From assembly GCA_947179155.2 (NCBI GenBank), contig OX359266.1:13530098-13594097 (forward strand): a stretch of 64,000 nt of DNA, in the 5' to 3' direction. Shown here piece by piece: positions 23,165 through 34,353 of the stretch (position 1 is the first letter of the stretch; each line of letters opens with the position of its first letter). A program made the position numbers and the translations under genes. Source of the DNA: Hedera helix (Eukaryota; Streptophyta; Magnoliopsida; Apiales; Araliaceae). A model generated the notes under the pieces. The model had not been told where the DNA came from and did not search any database. It saw nothing but the letters and a program-made list of their open reading frames with translations.

Positions 23165-23345
23165 AATTTGGCTATTGACCAAAATGCCCTTCAACAAATT
23201 ATTTAATGACCATTGTGTTCTAAAGGGAAAAATGACCAAAATACCATTGACAAATTAAGTAATGACCATTGTGTCCCAAGAGGTGAAATGACAAAAATGC
23301 CCATCATTAATTATATGAAATGACCAAAATACCCTTGAGTTGTTT
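23165..23345 (+). repeat. Iterated ATGCCC-like boxes in E1
   Basis: About six variants of TGACCAAAATGCCCTT at roughly 30-base spacing precede the leader exon. E2 has the equivalent at 41945-42125. Confidence 0.7.
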
Positions 23346-24529
23346 TAGCCATGGTTAAGCCAAGTTAACTTAAATTGAGTTAACTCTCATAATTTAGCAA
23401 AACAAGCACTCTCCTTCTTCATTTGTGTTTTGCTAAATTTCAGCCCTAAGAGAGAGAAAAAGAGAGAGAAGCTATGAAAGTAGAGAGAGAAAGCTTGAGT
23501 TGTGAGGCTAGGATGATTGGATGATCTTGGGGGCAAGAAGAAAAGCGGAAGGCCTCGTCGTGGTAAAGCTATTCATGTGAAGAAGTTGATCATCCATAAA
23601 GGTTTAAAAGTTTTCTATACTTAAAACCTTGATTGATGTTAGTCTATGTATGTATGTATAGTTAAAGTTATGAATTATGGAAGAAAAATTGTCTAGAGTT
23701 GAAAGATTTTGGTGAAACCTTGAGCTATAAGGTTGAACATATGTATATGAGGTGTATTTGCGTGAAATATAACATGGAAAATGCTTAAAAGTATAAAGAG
23801 TACGAATTTGAAGGCTAAAACTAGTTATAGTAGATATATGTGCATGTAAGCATAATTTAAAGGTAAATAGATTTAGAACAATTCATATAAGTATGATATA
23901 ATTCTACAAAGGTTATAAATGAACTCTTTAATGAGTATATGAGAAAGGAAGTCTAAGTGTTGAAAATTACATTTTATGTAAAGTTGATGAAAATTCAACT
24001 AAAAGGTGATTTTTGGCAATTTTGAGAAATTAATGGTGAAATGGAGTAAAATGACTTATTTTTATGTTATTACACGTGTCTATGTTGATTTGGTAGTCAA
24101 CGAATGAAAGTTAGGATGAAAATACGATTCGAGCGATCGAAATCGATCGTTTCGACCTAAAACGGATTATTATGGACAAATATCGCCTCGTGCAAAGTTA
24201 AGTTATTTGAAAGGTCTAGACAAGTGTTATATGATTTATGTAAGCTATATCATGTGTTGGAATGAACTTTAGAAGTGAATGGCCAAAAATCACAAAGTTA
24301 ACGAAAACGTTGAAAATGTGTCTAAGTGTGAAAACGAGTTGAAACGCCCTTATACGGGCTAATGCTTCGATAATTTTAAGAAGCCAAATGAGTCAAGTAG
24401 TATTTTTTGTAAAATACTAGGTGGTAATACCTATCTATAGTTCAAATTTAAACATAATTGGATGTAAGATGAAGGAGTTAAAAAAAATCAACAAAGTATG
24501 TGTAAAAAATCAGGTTTTAAAGTACAGGA

Positions 24530-24700
24530 CTGACTGCACCTACGCTGGAGCAAGAGCAGCTTCTCCCAATGTTTCTATCAGGGAAAATAAACTGGAGCAC
24601 ACCTGCAGACGTAGGGGAGCGCGCCTGTGGATGTAGGGGAGTGCACCTGCACTGGTGACCGCAGTTGCGGTGTGACCGAGCGCAGCTGCGCCCGAGCCTT
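24530..24700. repeat. Palindrome cassette of E1
   Basis: It contains GTGCACCTGCAC (24641-24652), ACCGCAGTTGCGGT (24658-24671) and GCGCAGCTGCGC (24680-24691), each a short palindrome around CANNTG, plus two copies of GNAGGGGAG[CT]GCNCCTG. GCGCAGCTGCGCCC is identical to the word in D1, but the cassette is unlike that of E2. Confidence 0.7.
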
Positions 24701-25427
24701 CTGTTTTCAGTTCGATTTTTTTAAATCAGGTTGGATTCAAGTCATGTTTTTCTAAAGATTAAGAGTCAATGATGTATAAATGAAATACTTATGTATGTTA
24801 AACCAATGTAGGTCCAATGGTCATTGATTGGTAGGTCGTGTTATTAAAAGAAAAGTTATGTTTTGATGTGGGATAATAGAGATAGATTATGTAAACCCTA
24901 GATTGATAAAAAAAAAATGGTCAATGTAAAGGGTGTTAAAGTATAATGAAAGAAGAAATGGTATAATATAACATACCTAAAGCTAAGTAAATGTAACATA
25001 ATGTTTATGTAAAAGGTCGGTAATGAGTAAGAATGTTTTATTAACCTATGTAAGGTATAATACATCAAATGTGAAATGAATAGAGACGAGTGGTCTAGTG
25101 ATTATGATTTAAGATTGAAAAGTTATTCAACCTATTATGATCCTATAATGATATGTAGGTTCAATGTTGACAGATAAAGCTCGGATTAGCAAACTGACGA
25201 GACGGATACGCAAAATGTTTAAGGAAGCGTAAAGGATTATAATGACTATAATTGTCAGACAAGTTTTTCAGACTTGTTGAAATGTAATAGTTATTCTATG
25301 TGAACTATATGACAAGCTATGTGACATTAAATATTTTGACATGAGCACTTTGTGCAACTATGTGTTCTAACTGTTAAATACAATATATGAAATGTATGCA
25401 TATCAAGGTAAGGTAAGAATGTATGAC

Positions 25428-26802
25428 TGTTGGTCGAAATCGGAACTATTTATTTATATCTTATTTTACTAGATAAGTTCCGATCTCAAATTCGTTTGAA
25501 TGAATAACGTGCAAGCATACACGATCAACAAGTAATAAAGTGAAAGTAAAGTATCGATCCCACGAGGAATTAGTTCTAACGATTTTCCAAATACCTATTT
25601 CATCAAGTCGATCTTAATTCAAATAGTTGATTGAATGAAGGAAGTGAAATGTAAGTGGGCATAACGCAAATTAACAGTTAAACTACTAAAATAGTAAAGA
25701 TAGATGAACCTACGATTACATTTTCTCCCAATACTTCATTTATTCTCCTAACTCTCTATTTGGTCTTACGATCACGATGACTTGTTAACCGAGAATACAA
25801 TAGTATTTATACGACTCTTTTGAAGGACATATAAACATACCAAATTCAAACCTATCCCATTCGACAGAATTCAGACAAGGACACCCAAATTAAGCATTTC
25901 ACTATATGTCTATAAGAAATAGCAAAGTAAGGATTTAAAGTACAAATTCTCACATTGGTTACATGTGGCATATAGGTATATGTCTATCCTACGCACAAAT
26001 TATGCATACGCTCCTAAGAACACATAGCACAACACATGTTATCACATTCGGGTCAAAACACTATAATCTAGTTTCTAATTTCATATAGGTTACCAAATTA
26101 ACCACTTGGCCAAGCAATTAAACATGAAAAACTAAATGTGATAATCTAATTCATATGGTTCCATCCAAGAGACCACAAACCATAGCCAACAAAGCACAAA
26201 AATATGCAAATTACAAGACAAACTTCATTTGGACATTTTGTCAAACACTTGGCGTGCACAATGAAATCCTTCTCTCAAAGAACTCATAAATGCAACAATA
26301 ACCAAATAAGAGAGAGAGAATCAATTCAAACAACTATTTATATTAAAAAGTATACTTAGATTCCAATGTAAGAAGAATAGCCAATATTCATTACATAATC
26401 CATAAGAATCACTATACAATGAAATACAAAGACAAATAAAGAGTTGGAAGATACACTTGTTGTCATCCAAGCTCTATCCATCTATGACTACATTAATGGA
26501 TTCCTTGGTTTCCCTTCATCTTCTTCATCCATTTATTCCAAAAATGGATTTGGATGAAGAATTAAAGGTACGGTGGTTTTCCATGATGGAAAACCATCTT
26601 CCCTCATTTTTTCTAAAGCCCTAGTCTCTCTCTTTCTCGCCGCAAATGAAAAGGAATGAAAGATAATAACATTAGGCCTAAAAACTAGACTTAAAAGCTG
26701 AATCTGCCGACCATGAACAGTATCACTGTCGCGGCAGTAACAGGGGAGCGCTGCTGCGGTCCTATATAATATTCTGGGCAGAAGCTTTGGGCGCAGTGGC
26801 GG
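25428..26802 (-). mobile_element. Left (3') LTR of F, main part
   Basis: It starts TGTTGGTCGAAATCGG and aligns with 34354-36010. It is cut at GGCGG (26798-26802) by A1 and resumes for 64 bases at 32532. Near the cut it is GC-rich, with CTGTCGCGGCAG, AGCGCTGCTGCGG and GGGCGCAGTGGCGG, the cassette of this LTR. Confidence 0.75.
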
Positions 26803-27319
26803 TGTGAGGACCCGAAATTTCAAGATCTCTTTAATAAAATTAAATGAGAATTTAATTGATAAAATTATCAAGATGATTAAATTAATTATTATTTTATGTG
26901 ATTTAATGTATGGGATGAGATTTAATTAGTAAATTAAATCTGTGCAGAGATTATGATAAATTGTATTGAATTTAAGTAATTGAAAAGTAAATAAATTGTT
27001 TAAAAACAATTTATTAAGAATAAGAGAAATTTCAGATAAATGTACATTAATTTGTACAATTAAATTGTAATGAAAATGTGAAAATTTAGATTTAAAAGAA
27101 ATTATATGGTAATGTGAGAAGTAAGATTTAAATATGTATATTTATATATGTGAATGTTTAATTGATAATAATAAATTTCATTAATTATGAGAATTAAGGG
27201 ATTAATAATTAAATTAATCCAAAGTTAAATAAAAGCGGATGAGGAAGTTAGTAAAAATTGTAATTATTGATTTTAAATTTATTAGGATTATGGATGAAGT
27301 TTAGAAATTAATTGAGAAG

Positions 27320-27570
27320 AAATGTAATTATATAAATTATATAATAATAAATTATATAATTTATATAAGGAAATTAAAATGTTATATGAAGGAAATTTAA
27401 TTATATAAATTATATAAGAATAATTATATAATTTATATAAGAAAAATTAAATTAATTAAGGATGGAAGAAAATTTTATAAATTGTATTTGTGGAAAATGG
27501 AAATAATTAGAAAGGAATAGTGTAATTATATAAATTATATAATATTAAATTATATAATTTATATAAGAAA
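27320..27570. repeat. Three long AT hairpins in A1
   Basis: TTATATAAATTATATAAT at 27328-27345 pairs with its complement at 27351-27368. Similar perfect 17-18 bp inverted repeats lie at 27401-27440 and about 27526-27566. Loops are only 5-6 bases. A2 and A3 have the same hairpins in the same place. Confidence 0.8.
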
Positions 27571-28792
27571 TTATTGTGAATATTAAAGAAATTGAATAAT
27601 AAATAAGAAAAAATGAATGTTTTAAGTTATTAAAAATTAAATTTATGTATAATGGAATTATTATGACTTTTATGAAAGATAATATTTCAGAAACGAGAAC
27701 ATGTTAATGTAACATGTTGTTCAAGTGACGAAGTGAAAAATTACGAAAAATAATTTTTATATATTACATTAATTATTTTATAATTTTTGGAGGTATAAAT
27801 TACCTCATTTAATTACATGCATGTCATTATGCGTGTACAAAATTTGTCAAGAAAAGTACCCGAAAGAGATATTAAAATTATTAATAAATCATGATACGAT
27901 TTTAGGTGAATTAAAATAAATATTTTATATACATTATATAAAATATTTATTATACGAAATATTTACGTAATGTGTTTAAAATATTTTTATGCCTTATTTT
28001 TTTGCCGAATTTGGAAGTTTCGGGATAGTTTAAAGGCAGTGGAATTTTGCCAATGTGGGTGACTAAAGTGAGTATAAAAGAAAGAAAAAGAAAAGCAAAG
28101 CAAGGAAAAAGAAAGAAAAAACAAAAAAAACACACACAATTCTCTTTTTCTTTTTGCCTCGACCTTTTTCCGGAAAGGACCAGCGTGTCCCTTGGCCGCA
28201 GAAATTACAGAAATGCCCCTGGTGTGACGCCCCCAAATCTGGGCCCACACAGCCCAAACTTGAGTCGTCAAAAGACTACAACAAAATTATTACAACAAAG
28301 CACAACGTACTACAATACAGTGTATAATAATACACAACTAAGTTTTCACTATTATTGCCACACTATTTTACAAAACGTGAAGACTATGATAACTATTCCT
28401 CGGACCCTCACTCCATTCCCCGGCTAGACCCTGTTATGTTTTCATCTCCTGTTGAAAAACAATGGAACAAAAGAAAGGGTGAGCTCAAATAGCCCAGTAA
28501 GAAATATCATGACTAAGATAATGACGAATAAATTATCATTAGCCTTCAACAGTTGAGTTCTTGATAGAATACAATAGAATACAAGGTTTATATCAAAAAC
28601 TGCAGTTAAATTCTTAAACAATGTTCAGATCAATAATAGCAGCGGAATGAGCAATCTATTAGAAGAATAATGCAGATTATAATGTCCACTCGCTTCTCTT
28701 TTTCGTAAAAACATCATCAACTTTTATCATCTGAAATACCATTAGTCATGATAATAAAAATTCACAGTTCCTGATCATAATCATGCAAATCA

Positions 28793-28918
28793 ACAGTTCA
28801 TCTTTGCACTACGGGCCAAAGATATTTAATTTAGCACCAACGGTCATGATTATACCAGATTCAGCCTTTGGTCATAATCATACCAAACAACAGTTCATCT
28901 TTGCACTACGGGCCAAAG
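28793..28918. repeat. Tandem 96-base repeat in B
   Basis: CAGTTCATCTTTGCACTACG followed by GGCCAAAGA occurs twice, with TGGTCATGATTATACCAG-like sequence between. Confidence 0.8.
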
Positions 28919-29420
28919 AGAACATTCACCACGTGCCATAAAAGACACCGAACAGATGTATCGCCTTTAACCTATTATATCGCCTTTAACCTATCATCTG
29001 TTCAACAAATATATCACATCTGTGCCCCCGGCCACAGATATTCACAACAGCTTGATTTTTGGATGATTAGAATGATATAAATGATGAACAGAAGAAATAG
29101 GATAACAATAAGTATCGGAAGTTTACTTTGTACAGATTCAAATAATGTCCAAATTGTCAACATGATGTGGAGTGAAATTTAAAAATGATATTCAAGATCC
29201 ACAGTTCAGAATAACGGTTACAATTCAATAGAAAGGTTCACGTAAATAGGAAGGTTCAGTTGAAATAATGAAGTTCAACTATTATGGAACATATAATATT
29301 TTCAGGAATTATAGAAGCAATAGTTCCATAATAAATTTCGATTTAGGAGTATGAAAGAAAATAATATCCCTTACCGTAGCAGGTTTGATTAACAAAAGGT
29401 GAAGGAAATTAATACAAAGG

Positions 29421-29612
29421 GTTATTCACCAACAGGCGGCAATCCGCTCCGTAAGGTTATTCCCACAATTTAATAGAATTTGAGTACAAAGAGTTATTCA
29501 CCAAACAGGCGGCAATCCGCTCCATAAGGTTATTCTCAGAGATTAATAATGAATGAATACGAAAGGTTATTCACCAACAGGCGGCAATCCGCTCCGTAAG
29601 GTTATTCCCACA
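29421..29612. repeat. Three-copy tandem array in B
   Basis: GGTTATTCACCAACAGGCGG and CAATCCGCTCCGTAAGG recur at 29421, 29493 and 29575. Each copy has a GCGG-CAAT-CCGC hairpin. The array lies within the inferred intron and between candidate donors. Confidence 0.85.
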
Positions 29613-29935
29613 ATTTAATACATGGAAATAAATGGCACATCTTATGAGTAAGAAAGAAACAATATTATTTTCGAGAATCAAATAATGATAATCCCTTACC
29701 ATAGTACGTTTGAATAATGGAAGATGAAAAAGATGGTATCCCTTACCTCAACACGTGACTGGATATTGATTTAAATGAGGTTGATTAACTTGAACAGTAC
29801 ACGTATACTTATAGATCTTCACAAATACTCAAGATGACTTAAGCACACTTAGAGAGAACTTTCACAAGAAGTATTTAGAGAGAGAAAGAAAGAACAAGTA
29901 AGGAAGTTTATGAAAAATCCTTAAGTTAAGGCTTC

Positions 29936-29943
29936 TATTTATA
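29936..29943 (-). promoter_or_regulatory. TATA box of B
   Basis: The minus strand reads GGCTATAAATAG. The distance to the first donor (about 190 bases) agrees with D and M. Confidence 0.65.
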
Positions 29944-29962
29944 GCCAAAAATCTTATCATTC

Positions 29963-30290
29963 CTTTAATCTAAACCATTCATTTAAAAAAAATCATCTTT
30001 TAATCTACACCATCCATTTCAAATTTTATATTATCTTTAATCTACACCATTCATTTCATATCACCTAACTTTATATTATAAACAAATTAATTCAATTATT
30101 CAATAATAATTCACACTTTAATCTACACCATTCATTTCATATTACTTAATAATCACCTAACTTTATATTATAAACAAATCAATTCAATTATTCAACAATA
30201 ATTCACACTTTAATCTACACCATTCATTTCATATTACCTAATAATCACCTAACTTTATATTATAAACAAATAACTTTATCAATTCAATTA
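29963..30290. repeat. Tandem repeats in the B U3
   Basis: TTTAATCTACACCATTCATT recurs five to six times. The last copies belong to a 91-base unit with ATTACCTAATAATCACCTAA. Confidence 0.8.
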
Positions 30291-30414
30291 TTATGACTAA
30301 TTGTTATAAATACAGTATAGTTAGCTCTTAGATATCAAGTCAATAAATTAATGAAATACAACTGTTTAAATAACATCATAATAGAGATAACAATAATGTA
30401 AAAGAAAGCATACG

Positions 30415-30720
30415 TTACTGTGTAATGACAATTATTGATTCAATAATGTGAATTACTGTGCATATGTTACTGTGACAATTATTAGGTTCAATAATTTTAA
30501 AAACAGTGCAGCAACAATTATTGACTCAATGATATAAAATACAGTGTAATGACAATTATTAAATCAATAATGCAAAATACTGTGTAACAACAATTATTGA
30601 ATTGATAATATAAAATATTATGCAGTGACAATTATCGATGAAATGATGCGTAACAGTTACGGTGTCAATTATCAGACCAATAATATGAGACACTATGCAA
30701 TACCGTGTGTTACTGTAGAG
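30415..30720. repeat. About six 45-50 base units in B
   Basis: Units contain ACTGTGNAATGACAATTATT and GATTCAATAATGTNAAATAC, diverging gradually to the right. Confidence 0.75.
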
Positions 30721-30899
30721 TACCGTGTGCTACAGAAAATACCAAAAACTACCGTATGCTACTATTCTTTTATCACCGGTATTTTAACAGTTCCGTTGAC
30801 TATTTTTATTTAAAAAGATTATTTCTGTCGTTTTCTATATCCGACAAATATTCCGTTGTGGGGTCCACCAATAATTTGTTATTTCGGCGCCGTCGTACG

Positions 30900-30960
30900 A
30901 CACGAATATTCCCCGACCAAACGAATATTCCCCGACAAAGCGAATATTGTCCGACCAAAT
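30900..30960. repeat. Three 20-base tandem copies in B
   Basis: CGAATATTCCCCGACCAAA is repeated three times with two or three changes, next to a GTCGTACGAC palindrome at about 30891-30900. Confidence 0.85.
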
Positions 30961-33183
30961 AAAATTTGCAGATAACATCCTTAACTTTTAACTTGATCGA
31001 TTTAACCACTTACTGTTTCAAAAAAAATATATATGAAGAAAAATTAAATTTTGTATTTCATAAAATTCGGGGTCTTACAACTGGACTTTCCGAGAAATTT
31101 TGGTTATGTCCTTAAGGGCGCGGAAATTACTAAAATGCCCTCAGAAAGTGTTTTTAATTAAAATAAATGTTTAAAAATTGTTTAAAAATTGTTTAAAAAT
31201 CATAGAAAATTATAGAAAAATACTAAAAATATAGAAATGATGTTTAGGCATTAAATTTAATATTTTTGTAAAAATATTAAATATTGGGGATTAATATTTA
31301 AATATTTTAAATATTAATCTAATGAGTTTAAAGGTTAGAAAATGGTTAAATAAATTTTTTCGGACCACCGAATATGCTAAAATTTATCCAATAAGTCGGG
31401 TTGTCCGTAATGAAGGCATTTGATATTAAGTTAAATTAATATTTCAAGGAACGAGGTTAATATAATTAACCATATGAATTATTAATTGACCCGGTACCCT
31501 AAAATAAATCGTCGAGTAGGGTTAATTACGATATAGATGATATTAATTAATTAAATTAATATCATAAAGACATAAATAATTATTATTTGATTATTTTATG
31601 ATCATAAGCTGTACGAGAAGCTGTTTAGAAGGGATGTTAATTATTTAAATAACTGAACCCCAGGCAAGTTCTTCAGTCCTCTTATGTTAAATGTTAGACT
31701 GTTATGATATATAATTCTTATTTTAAATGCATACAAATTATGTGTTATGTGATTCGTGGCTAATATGACAATTATGTGTACTCTTTGCAAAGACGTGAGA
31801 TATATTGCTATAGTAGAAACACAAGCACGTGATGTATGACACACACCGAGCATATTAAGGTATGTGCTATGTGAAACATAAACTGTTGAACTTGCTGAGC
31901 CGTTGTGCTCATTACTTGCTTAATATAAACTTTTGCAGGTTAAGAATTGAATTTCAGAAATATCGGAATTAAGTGTTAGAGGTGAATTGCCTAGAAGGTG
32001 GGAAATGAAATTGTTATATTTTTAACATCATAATTTAATGTGAATACAGTTGCTGGGTTTATATTGATATTTGTATGTACATATATGTTGGATCCGTATA
32101 GGACGAATAGTTTTAAATTATGAACTGTGATTGTTCAAGATGATGGTCAAGATAGAGATTATTATATGTTTAATTATGAATTATGAAACAAGAAAATTGT
32201 ATGGATATGGACAATATTAAATTGTGAATGATGAGCATTATGCTATTAGCTACAAGAAAAGAAAAGAAAAGTAAAGGTTGTGATCCAGGGACTAGGATCA
32301 TGATGTAAGAATTTTAATATCCAAATATTTTAATACAATGATTGAATCGAGAAAAAGAAAAATTTATACCGAAAATTTGGTAATTGATGATTTTGAAATT
32401 AAATAATGGATCAATTTAGGTGATGAAAGATTTATTAACGGACTGAAATTTGGACGTAAGGAAGATAATGTATCATAAATACAAAATTTAAGGGAATAAA
32501 ATGGGTCGAATTTTGGGGTCGTTACAGGCGGTGGAATGGATTGACGTAGCGGTGAAACCTGCTGTTGGATTCTGCATTGTACTACTGCTGCGACAGTGGC
32601 CTCTGTGCAGATTTACCAAAATACCCTTCCAACTACATTTTCCTACAAGAATCAAATTCGAAAAAATAAAATATATAGGTATAATATAAATTACCTAAAA
32701 TACAAATAACACACATAAAACTAATATTACATTATATTTTACAATAATAACAGAAAAACATATAAAACTAACTAAAATGCTAAAGAATTCATAATATCAT
32801 CAAGTTCAAAGGTATTAAATAAATAGGTATAAAAACCAGTCATCAAATACCTCCAAACTTAAATCTTTGCTTGTCCTCAACCAAAACAAAGACAAACTAT
32901 ACAAACGAAAATAAACAACATGAACTTGAGCAATGAATCGATATGAAAAATAAAATGGCCACAAAGATTATTTAAATTATAATTATAAGAAGATTTCAAA
33001 ATATCGCAAAGTCTATAATTTCAACCTATATGTTAATCATACATTACTCATGATCCACATGTGTGTGTGTGCACCATTTGCAACAAACTAATTATAGATT
33101 GAATTAGCTAAGCAACCATATAACCTTGTTGAAAGAAAACAATAACTCCTGAACTTGTTTTCACATCACTCGTCAAAAAATTG

Positions 33184-33400
33184 TAGGTGAGTGCATTTTA
33201 TGCTCATTCTCACCTAATCACACGTTTATGGATGAGTGCGTTTTACGCTTTTTCACAATCCATCACATGATTACTATTTGAATTATTTTATTTTTCCTAT
33301 TTTATTTTTATTTCAGAGGTGAGTGTGTTTTACGCTCCATCTCACATAAGCATGTGTTTATGAGTGAGTGCGTTTTACGCTCCATCTCACTCACCACATG
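33184..33400. repeat. Minisatellite in the F interior
   Basis: Four units are built on GGTGAGTGCGTTTTACGCTC followed by CATCTCAC and an ACATG word. Spacing is 45-85 bases because one unit carries extra T-rich sequence. The unit contains AGTGCGTTTTACGCT, a short hairpin. Confidence 0.8.
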
Positions 33401-34330
33401 GTTTGCTATTCAAACGAGGGTGTTTCGCTTCAAGTAATGTTTAAACGTGTTATAGAGTTTAGTGATAACTTTCACAAGCATTCGGTCATACGAGCATTCT
33501 CTAACCATACAACCAACTTATTACAAATGGATATGTGCTCAAAATGTAAGGGATCACAAGCAATGTAAAAACCAACAACAAGTCAAGCACATAGACTAAG
33601 CAATGTTAATCCATTTTCTACGAGTTATCATAAGAACAATTAATAATCCAATCCTCGATTAAAGTCCTAATCACATCAACAATACTCAAGAACACAAACC
33701 TATACTACAACGACTGTAAAATAAAACACAAAAAAACAAAAACAAACGAAAAAAAAAATAAAAACAACATTAATAAATCTATTTTCGTAGAAAACACGGT
33801 TACACTTAGCACGTGCAACAAGCCGTTAAACCCCAAGGTTACCCAAGAGGACGAGTTGTGTCTCGTGAGGGTTTGCAGAAAATATACCCATAAAATTCAA
33901 AACTCAAAATAAAACTAAAAGAAAAAATAATAAAACTTAACATCAAGCATATCAAAATAAACGTTGAATACCCCCAAACTTGTAATTGATAATGTCCTTT
34001 TTATAAATAATGAAATAATTAAAAGCAAGGGACTTCCCTAAAAATAGGGTCAATTTATCAACTGTCGCATTCTGCAACCGACTCTTACAATTTGTTAAGA
34101 TATAACTTGAATATGAAAAACAAAACAAAAAAAAATATTAGAGAAACCTAGGTTGCCTCCCAGTTAGTGCTTATTTTATAGTCAACAGTTTGACTTTTTA
34201 TTTCTTATTCCGAACCTTGAAAATGCCGCAAACAAAATCAAAAGTCCAAACAAAAAGTAAAACAAAAATAAAAGTTTAAACAAAGACTAACTTGATTGAA
34301 ATCAATATAGAAAACAATCAGAAACTAATT

Positions 34331-34346
34331 CTCCGGCAACGACGCA
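34331..34346 (-). other. Primer binding site of F (tRNA-Asp type)
   Basis: The minus strand reads TGCGTCGTTGCCGGAG, close to the Athila/Tat primer site TGGCGCCGTTGCCGGGG. It lies a few bases from the right LTR and is better preserved than that of G. Confidence 0.8.
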
Positions 34347-34353
34347 AAAAACT

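Larger units (their letters stand above)
28449..29746 (-). other. Inferred LTR intron of B
   Basis: On the minus strand the donor reads GTTGAG|GTAAGGG, about 190 bases after the TATA box, and the acceptor TTTTTCAACAG|GAG. Two further GTAAGGG sites at 29699 and 29374 follow similar context, suggesting duplicated donors. The branch-site block is TACTGGGCTATTTGAGCTCA, a diverged form of the shared one. Confidence 0.45.
28223..31079 (-). mobile_element. Solo LTR B (gypsy-type, tandem-repeat rich)
   Basis: It begins TGTGACGCCCCCAAATCTGG and ends ATTCGGGGTCTTACA. The flanks are CCTGG and ACTGG, a duplication with one change, interrupting the ATGCCC box array of A1. On the minus strand a TATA box (29943-29936) is followed by candidate donors and by an acceptor at 28449. 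The palindrome TGAGCTCA at 28480-28487 stands in the branch-site position. Several independent tandem arrays fill most of it. It is the innermost insertion of the six-level nest. Confidence 0.8.
26803..32526 (+). mobile_element. Solo LTR A1 (family A), interrupted by B
   Basis: It begins TGTGAGGACCCGAAATTTC and ends TTTTGGGGTCGTTACA, with perfect GGCGG duplications on both sides. Without B it is about 2.86 kb, shorter than A2 and A3, because the leader end and palindrome cassette between about 28150 and 28180 are missing. TATAAAAG at 28074 is a likely TATA box. The terminal block TTGCTGAGCCGTTGTGCTCA ends at 31911 and the acceptor TTTTGCAG at 31938; no donor survives. Confidence 0.85.
32596..34353 (-). 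mobile_element. Non-coding interior of F
   Basis: There is no open frame with retroelement motifs. The region carries two copies of the CCCCAAACTT...GTCCTC signature (32848-32880 and 33964-33996), the minisatellite at 33184-33400, a block shared with G at 33830-33900, and the signature at 34145-34183. Most of gag-pol has been lost relative to an autonomous relative. Confidence 0.7.

Noticed and set aside
27320..27570. Interpreting the AT hairpins as separate MITE insertions
   Set aside because: They lack target duplications and occur in the same place in all three family A LTRs, so they belong to the LTR.
28047..28427. 126-codon frame rich in lysine
   Set aside because: It spans the junction between A1 and the inserted LTR B, so it is a chance fusion of two elements.
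29421..29612. CRISPR-like direct repeats in B
   Set aside because: The spacers are related to each other and there is a plant retroelement context; it is an ordinary tandem array.
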